A DNA stretch of 19,532 nucleotides. Source: an uncultured Clostridia bacterium. Its GTDB lineage: Bacteria > Bacillota > Clostridia > Christensenellales > UBA1242. Below, piece by piece: positions 17,069 to 19,532 of this stretch. Numbering within the stretch: position 1 is the first letter of the stretch; each line of letters begins with the position of its first letter. A model generated the notes under the pieces. It was given only the letters and a program-made list of their open reading frames with translations, searched no databases and was not told where the DNA came from. The translations under genes were made by a program, and so were the position numbers. The DNA lies in NCBI GenBank assembly GCA_947384015.1, contig CANDFN010000007.1, positions 1-19,532 of the forward strand, read 5' to 3'.

Positions 17069-17494
17069 CTAGCCTTTTAATTTTATATTTTTAATTTCTA
17101 TTTCCCTAGTTTTATCTGCAATAAATTTCATGTTTATTTTAATTGCATTATCTGGAAGAAGAGGTTGAACATTTTGCCCCCACTCTACAAACTTAATTGC
17201 CGTTGGGTTTGAAAGCACTTCATCAAAGCCTGCTTCTATTGCCTCGTCTGTATTAATGCGATAAAAATCAAAATGATGAAAAACAAACTTGCCATAATAA
17301 GTTTTTAATATTGCAAATGTTGGACTGTTTATAACCGCTTTAACTTTTAAATAACGTAAAATATAACGAACAAAAGTTGTTTTGCCCGCACCTAAATCTC
17401 CATTAAGCAAAACTACATCTCCTGCTTTTAGTTCCTTTGCAAGTTTTATAGCTAAACGCTTTGTTTCTGTTAGATTTTTAACTTTGGTTTTCAT
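17069..17494 (-). CDS. tsaE: TsaE, t6A tRNA-modification ATPase
   Basis: TsaE is the P-loop ATPase that energises the TsaB-TsaD complex in t6A formation at tRNA position 37. The 141-residue product has G-D-L-G-A-G-K-T-T at about 32-40, H-H-F-D-F-Y-R-I in the middle and V-E-W-G-Q near residue 108, all family hallmarks. Two ATGs lie in tandem at 17497 and 17494. I prefer the second because a TTGACA-17-TATAAT promoter puts the transcription start at about 17494-17495, which would make a leaderless mRNA beginning at that codon. No Shine-Dalgarno is present. It heads the tsaE, tsaB-rimI, Nudix operon. Confidence 0.95.
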   Translation of the reverse strand: MKTKVKNLTETKRLAIKLAKELKAGDVVLLNGDLGAGKTTFVRYILRYLKVKAVINSPTFAILKTYYGKFVFHHFDFYRINTDEAIEAGFDEVLSNPTAIKFVEWGQNVQPLLPDNAIKINMKFIADKTREIEIKNIKLKG

Positions 17495-17501
17495 CATCTT
17501 A

Positions 17502-17530
17502 ATTATATTTTAGTTGGCTAAATTTGTCAA
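17502..17530 (-). promoter_or_regulatory. Consensus promoter of the tsaE operon
   Basis: On the minus strand, TTGACA (17525-17530) and TATAAT (17502-17507) are separated by exactly 17 bp, a full consensus match. The -10 box ends 7 nt before the second tsaE ATG. Confidence 0.9.
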
Positions 17531-17622
17531 ACGATTTTTATTAAAGCTAAAGACATATTCTATTTATTATGCTTATTAAACAATAAAATGATTAAACATT
17601 TCAATATGGGGCAATATTAAGT

Positions 17623-18411
17623 ATGTCTAAATTTAAAATTTTTAATTTATTTGATAAATTATTTATTACCGTTGCAATTTTTTTAATTGCATATGCTTGG
17701 ATTAATTTTTATATACGTTCACTTTGGATTACTTTTGTTTTAAGTTTAATTATTACATTTGCAAGTGTTTTTGTTTTATATTATTTTTTAAATAAAAAAT
17801 CATCAAAGGTTGCATTATCAAACAAAGAAAAAGCCGAAATTAATAAAACTTTTTATATTTTTAGACTAACACCTAACGAAGAGCGTTTAAAACTTTTAAA
17901 AACAGTATTAGAAAAAACCTATAAAACAGAACTAAAAAATGGTATACTAACCTACAGCAAAGACGAAAAATCACACCTTGTTATAACCGCCACCAAATAC
18001 GAGTTGATTACCCAAAACGAATTGATTTGCCTGCTTGACGGATTTTTGCAAGTAAACTGCAATGTAATAGACATTATCTGCAATGAACATACTGTTACTA
18101 ACAGTAAAATTTTTAAAGACAAAGATATTAATTTTATTAATAAAAGCGAATTATTTGCAATATTAAAAAATGCTAACATTCAATTAGATGATAGCAACAT
18201 TAATAGCACTGTTAATAAAATTAAATTTAAAGATATATTACAAGGTATATTTACACCAAATAAAGCACGCGGTTATTTTTTGTGCGGACTTGTTCTAATT
18301 TTTAGTTCTATAATTTTGCCATATCATGTTTATTATGTTGTTGTTGGCAGTATGCTTATGCTGTTTAGTGTTATTTGCAAAATATTACCATTTTTTGAAC
18401 CTTCGCGCTAA
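17623..18411 (+). CDS. Four-helix membrane protein of unknown function
   Basis: The 262-residue protein has two N-terminal membrane helices (about 12-29 and 35-56), a soluble middle of about 160 residues, and two C-terminal helices (about 216-234 and 236-255). The middle alternates strands and helices (L-V-I-T-A-T-K-Y-E-L-I, then N-V-I-D-I-I, then I-N-F-I-N-K-S-E-L-F-A-I-L). That order is loosely reminiscent of membrane-linked Mrr-like endonuclease domains, but I see no convincing D-(E/Q)-x-K catalytic set, so I assign no function. The ATG at 17623 has a weak gggg about 11 nt upstream. It is divergent from tsaE, and its stop overlaps the convergent stop of the SLOG-like gene. Confidence 0.8.
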   Translation: MSKFKIFNLFDKLFITVAIFLIAYAWINFYIRSLWITFVLSLIITFASVFVLYYFLNKKSSKVALSNKEKAEINKTFYIFRLTPNEERLKLLKTVLEKTYKTELKNGILTYSKDEKSHLVITATKYELITQNELICLLDGFLQVNCNVIDIICNEHTVTNSKIFKDKDINFINKSELFAILKNANIQLDDSNINSTVNKIKFKDILQGIFTPNKARGYFLCGLVLIFSSIILPYHVYYVVVGSMLMLFSVICKILPFFEPSR

Positions 18412-18950
18412 ACCAAAATTGTAATCTTACCATTACTTTTTGCGTATTCGTATGCTATTTGGCTACCACTTTTAGTAGCAAAACTAAAAGCTGATGCACG
18501 CCTATATTCTATTTTAGATGCAACTTTCTCTCTCAAATAAAATACACATACATCACTTAAGTTTATCATCTCCTCGTTCCTTTTAAAAAAGGTATAATCT
18601 TCAGTTTTTTTGTTAAGCCTAGCATCATAACCCTGAAGAGTTATACTGTTGTTAAAAGATAAATGTAAAGAACGTTCAGCTTCTGCCCTTTCACTTTCTA
18701 AATAAGATATTTCACTATTACATGGACATGCCACCCTCACTAAAAATGGATAATCTTGCTTAAATTGTGTTACAACTTCATAACATATATCTGTAAACTG
18801 GTTGCGACTGCCAAACAAAAACTGCTTTATTCCTTTTGCTATTAATTCCCTCACCACTTTTGTTAATTGATTTTTTAACACATTTTTATAAACTATTTTA
18901 TTATTACATCCTATAAAGGAACATGTTAAATTTTCATCCACATTGACCAT
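18408..18950 (-). CDS. SLOG/DUF1273-like Rossmann protein
   Basis: The 180-residue product resembles the SLOG (DUF1273/YpsA-like) proteins common in gut Firmicutes, a Rossmann-type family suspected of binding nucleotide-derived ligands. It has an opening strand C-S-F-I-G (10-14), F-L-F-G-S-R-N-Q-F-T-D-I-C-Y-E-V-V (44-60), N-L-S-D-V-C-V-F-Y (130-138) and S-G-S-Q-I-A-Y-E-Y-A (161-170), in family order. The usual G-H-R after the first strand is G-C-N here, so the ligand pocket may be altered. I chose the ATG at 18950 because a TTGCAT-17-TATAAT promoter ends 6 nt before it. A TTG nine codons upstream would lie inside that promoter. The predicted mRNA is leaderless. It is divergent from the HTH genes. 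Confidence 0.8.
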   Translation of the reverse strand: MVNVDENLTCSFIGCNNKIVYKNVLKNQLTKVVRELIAKGIKQFLFGSRNQFTDICYEVVTQFKQDYPFLVRVACPCNSEISYLESERAEAERSLHLSFNNSITLQGYDARLNKKTEDYTFFKRNEEMINLSDVCVFYLREKVASKIEYRRASAFSFATKSGSQIAYEYAKSNGKITILV

Positions 18951-18956
18951 AATTCC

Positions 18957-18985
18957 ATTATATAGAATATCAGTCAATTATGCAA
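18957..18985 (-). promoter_or_regulatory. Promoter of the SLOG-like gene
   Basis: On the minus strand, TTGCAT (18980-18985) and TATAAT (18957-18962) are 17 bp apart. The predicted start coincides with the ATG at 18950. It overlaps the promoter region of the divergent HTH operon. Confidence 0.75.
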
Positions 18986-18999
18986 GCAATTTTTAACTT

Positions 19000-19016
19000 T
19001 ATAATTATTTTAGGTG
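19000..19016 (+). promoter_or_regulatory. -10 box and Shine-Dalgarno of the HTH operon
   Basis: TATAAT (19000-19005) predicts a start near 19012, at the very edge of the taggtg Shine-Dalgarno (19011-19016) that lies 6 nt before the ATG at 19023. No good -35 is present, so the promoter may need an activator or be weak. Confidence 0.6.
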
Positions 19017-19020
19017 AAAT

Positions 19021-19075
19021 CTATGAAATTTGAAGATTTTTGTTTAAATTTGGCTAAAGAACGAATTTGTAAAGG
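19021..19075 (+). repeat. 55-nt direct repeat, copy 1
   Basis: Identical base for base to 19478-19532, the last 55 bases of the window, at a distance of 457 bp. It begins 2 nt before the ATG of the first HTH gene and covers its first 17 codons. Confidence 0.95.
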
Positions 19076-19232
19076 CTTATCTGCTTACGAATTAAGTTTG
19101 CGTTTAGGCAAAGATGCAAGTTATATTAATAAATTAGAAAATGGAAAAATCAACGTTAGTTTAAAAACTATTATCGCAATTAGCGAATGTTTAAAAATCC
19201 CTGTTTCAAAACTATTTGAGGAAAAGAAATAA
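19023..19232 (+). CDS. XRE-family HTH regulator (A)
   Basis: A 69-residue protein that is almost entirely one Cro/CI-type helix-turn-helix domain: S-A-Y-E-L-S-L-R-L (helix 2), D-A-S-Y-I-N-K-L-E-N-G (recognition helix and turn, about 31-41), then the helix bundle closing with I-P-V-S-K-L-F. The ATG at 19023 is preferred over a GTG three codons upstream because that GTG is part of the taggtg Shine-Dalgarno. It has no extra sensor domain, so it could only bind DNA and perhaps dimerise. It leads a small HTH operon divergent from the SLOG-like gene, a natural candidate target. Confidence 0.88.
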   Translation: MKFEDFCLNLAKERICKGLSAYELSLRLGKDASYINKLENGKINVSLKTIIAISECLKIPVSKLFEEKK

Positions 19233-19237
19233 AACTA

Positions 19238-19483
19238 ATGAAAAATTCAATTAATCATGCCCTAGCTTTAAGAATAAACGAGCTTCTTAAACAAAAAAAT
19301 TTAACTCGTTACAGATTAGCCATGAATAGCGGTGTATCGCATTCCACATTGAAAAATATTATTCATGAAACTGTTGAAAATAATTTACTATCAACAGTAA
19401 TTTTGCTTGCTGGCGGATTTGATATGACTGTTAGCGAATTTTTAGATAGTCCTTTGTTTTTGGAAGAGAATTTAAAACTATGA
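19238..19483 (+). CDS. XRE-family HTH regulator (B)
   Basis: An 81-residue HTH protein, different in sequence from the first. Its domain reads L-T-R-Y-R-L-A-M-N-S-G-V (helix 2 and turn), S-H-S-T-L-K-N-I (recognition helix), then a helix with G-G-F-D-M-T-V-S-E-F-L and a short acidic tail. It starts 5 nt after gene A with only a distant gagg as Shine-Dalgarno, so it is probably translated by coupling. Its stop overlaps the next ATG (ATGA). Confidence 0.87.
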   Translation: MKNSINHALALRINELLKQKNLTRYRLAMNSGVSHSTLKNIIHETVENNLLSTVILLAGGFDMTVSEFLDSPLFLEENLKL

Positions 19484-19532
19484 AATTTGAAGATTTTTGT
19501 TTAAATTTGGCTAAAGAACGAATTTGTAAAGG
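19478..19532 (+). repeat. 55-nt direct repeat, copy 2 (to window end)
   Basis: Identical to 19021-19075 up to the last base of the window. The base before the repeat differs (a versus t), so the left edge is exact. The right edge is unknown because the sequence ends. Confidence 0.95.
19480..19532 (+). CDS. XRE-family HTH regulator, second copy of A (partial)
   Basis: The ATG at 19480 overlaps the stop of gene B and opens a frame whose first 17 codons are identical in DNA to those of gene A. The frame runs off the window. It is either a real tandem duplicate or the overlap at the end of an assembled contig. Confidence 0.6.
   Translation, partial: MKFEDFCLNLAKERICK

Noticed and set aside
19021..19532. 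CRISPR array at the right end
   Set aside because: There are only two copies, spaced 457 bp apart, and the repeat is coding sequence.

Overview
The window is AT-rich, uses the standard code (TGA appears as a stop at 19481-19483) and looks like a low-GC clostridial-type Firmicute. The main clues are an HrcA/CIRCE heat-shock operon adjoining lepA-hemW, a YlmC/YmxH-family PRC-barrel protein typical of spore-forming Firmicutes, and strong Shine-Dalgarno sites on several genes. I cannot name a species. Nearly everything is chromosomal housekeeping. The only region that looks accessory is the right end, from about 17.5 kb.

Layout, left to right. (1) 1-5755, minus strand: lepA, hemW, a small unknown gene, hrcA, grpE and the start of a metallo-beta-lactamase-fold gene. 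This is the familiar lepA-hemW-hrcA-grpE order, with an extra gene on its own promoter inserted before hrcA and an MBL gene where dnaK is usual. (2) 5807-7471, minus: a HExxH protein, a YlmC/YmxH-like protein and a GNAT acetyltransferase, separated by short terminators. (3) 7480-11903, minus: a translationally coupled parE-parC-like type IIA topoisomerase pair with its own promoter and terminator. (4) 12000-15412: ddl (minus), divergent from an alpha/beta hydrolase and a membrane-anchored MurF-like ligase (plus). Ddl makes D-Ala-D-Ala and MurF attaches it to the peptidoglycan precursor. (5) 15430-17530, minus: tsaE, a tsaB-rimI fusion and a Nudix hydrolase; the first two serve tRNA t6A modification. 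(6) 17623-19532: a four-helix membrane protein of unknown function, a SLOG-like protein read toward it, and, divergent from the latter, two XRE-type HTH genes followed by the start of an exact copy of the first.

The most interesting signals are the following. Three genes (lepA, tsaE and the SLOG-like gene) have near-perfect -35/-10 promoters whose -10 box lies only 6-7 nt from the ATG, which predicts leaderless mRNAs beside neighbours with strong Shine-Dalgarno sites. A perfect 12-bp-arm palindrome sits on the lepA -35 box. Both topoisomerase subunits lack the acidic residue usually linked to quinolone binding. A 55-nt exact repeat at the right edge indicates a tandem HTH cassette or a contig-end assembly loop. 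I found no rRNA, tRNA, CRISPR array or insertion sequence, and no gene-free stretch longer than 300 bases.
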